From an uncultured Anaerolineaceae bacterium (GTDB taxonomy: Bacteria > Chloroflexota > Anaerolineae > Anaerolineales > Anaerolineaceae): a stretch of DNA of 12,207 nucleotides. Shown piece by piece: positions 11,840-12,207 of the stretch. Numbering within the stretch: the stretch's first letter is position 1; each line of letters opens with the position of its first letter. The notes below the pieces were generated by a model. The model saw only the letters and a program-made list of their open reading frames with translations, had not been told where the DNA came from and made no database searches. Both the position numbers and the translations under genes were made by a program. The DNA lies in the NCBI GenBank assembly GCA_938020565.1, contig CALIHP010000049.1, forward strand, positions 1 through 12,207, in the 5' to 3' direction.

Positions 11840-12207
11840 TTATGCGTCGCCTCCGAACAAGCGGATAATCGGTCCAAAGAGCCATTTCAGGAAGCGGGTA
11901 AACCAGTTCCCTTCCTCGACTTCTTCCGGGACCGGCGTTGCGGATGGTTCCGGCGTTACGGCGGCCTGGAGACCGATCGGATCGCTCTGATAGACGCGTC
12001 CTGATTTATCGCGTCCCTGGAGCTGGATATAGAAGACGCCGTCTTTGAGCAGGTCCATCGGGATATTCAGGATCTCAAATTTGCAGGATGTCCCGGTGCA
12101 GAGTTTATCAGCCGTTGTCCATTCCATCGCGAATCCGGGGAAGAGCGTCTTGTTTTTAGTCAGGTAGTTGATCATGTATGAGTCCATCCCCGTATATTTC
12201 CAGGAGA
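11840..12207 (-). CDS. C-terminal part of a secreted-looking beta-domain protein, cut by the window edge
   Basis: The frame is open to the right edge. Codons before the first internal ATG (12185-12187) still read as sensible protein (SWKYTG, then MDSYMINYL), and no ribosome binding site precedes that ATG, so the gene starts outside the window. What is seen: a beta-rich domain with a cysteine pair (LCTGTSCKFEI) and DGVFYIQLQGRDKSGRVYQS, resembling one strand set of an Ig-like fold; a Pro/Glu/Thr linker (PEPSATPVPEEVEEGN); and a C-terminal hydrophobic-basic segment WFTRFLKWLFGPIIRLFGG that could be an amphipathic or membrane helix. This suggests an extracytoplasmic protein attached at its C-terminus. 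No family name is given. Its TAA (11840-11842) is one base from the start of the YdcF-like gene. Confidence 0.6.
   Translation of the reverse strand, partial: SWKYTGMDSYMINYLTKNKTLFPGFAMEWTTADKLCTGTSCKFEILNIPMDLLKDGVFYIQLQGRDKSGRVYQSDPIGLQAAVTPEPSATPVPEEVEEGNWFTRFLKWLFGPIIRLFGGDA

Noticed and set aside
1..12207. CRISPR array or tandem repeats
   Set aside because: No regularly spaced direct repeats were seen anywhere in the window.

Overview
The window looks like a chromosomal segment of a GC-rich bacterium carrying housekeeping genes: ClpC, peptide deformylase, RecF, RsmG, IF3, L35 and L20. The IF3, L20 and L35 sequences, the infC-rpmI-rplT order, the acidic IF3 tail and the mix of ClpC with a YdcF/DUF218 protein remind me of Chloroflexota (Anaerolineae-like). 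That placement is from memory of the families and is only moderately secure. Two dozen strong Shine-Dalgarno sites (AGGAGG, AAGGAG) and several TATAAT boxes with poor -35 elements are seen, together with many non-ATG starts (TTG for recF, GTG for rpmI, ATT for infC).

Layout. Bases 1-60 are GC-rich and hold no gene I can name. Bases ~61-1500 are visibly AT-rich, unlike the rest, and form what looks like a decaying foreign island. All its recognisable genes are on the minus strand: an AbrB/SpoVT-type DNA-binding protein remnant (one extra base plus one nonsense codon), a TIGR04076-like gene with a one-base deletion, and an intact SnoaL/NTF2-like gene. Bases 1541-4914 (minus) hold clpC and, upstream of it, a protein joining an N-terminal HEPN-like RNxxxH region to two CBS domains. 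A 430-base regulatory gap follows. It contains the CBS gene leader, with a duplicated ribosome-loading sequence, and the promoter of the next plus-strand pair.

Bases 5343-6756 (plus) hold a 28-residue single-membrane-helix peptide and a six-helix membrane protein with a C-terminal FNR-like flavoprotein module. The second protein has the fold pattern of ferric reductase/NADPH oxidase-type proteins but lacks most heme-ligand histidines and has eroded FAD and NAD(P) motifs. Bases 6906-8650 (plus) hold def and recF as a close pair behind an imperfect palindrome. recF converges with rsmG (minus), their stop codons overlapping. rsmG appears to be transcribed without a leader. Bases 9530-10949 (plus) hold the classical translation operon infC-rpmI-rplT, with infC starting at ATT and a strong hairpin in the rpmI leader that could be an autoregulatory site for L20. 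A perfect 15-bp bidirectional terminator separates it from a minus-strand pair: a YdcF-like membrane protein, and upstream of it a gene cut by the window edge that encodes a secreted-looking beta domain plus Pro/Glu linker.

How they fit together: def, rsmG, infC, rpmI and rplT all serve translation, ClpC serves protein turnover, and RecF serves DNA repair. The most unusual elements are the small membrane peptide paired with a heme-depleted ferric-reductase-like protein, the HEPN-CBS fusion, and the decaying island. All function calls rest on motifs read by eye; no database search was possible.
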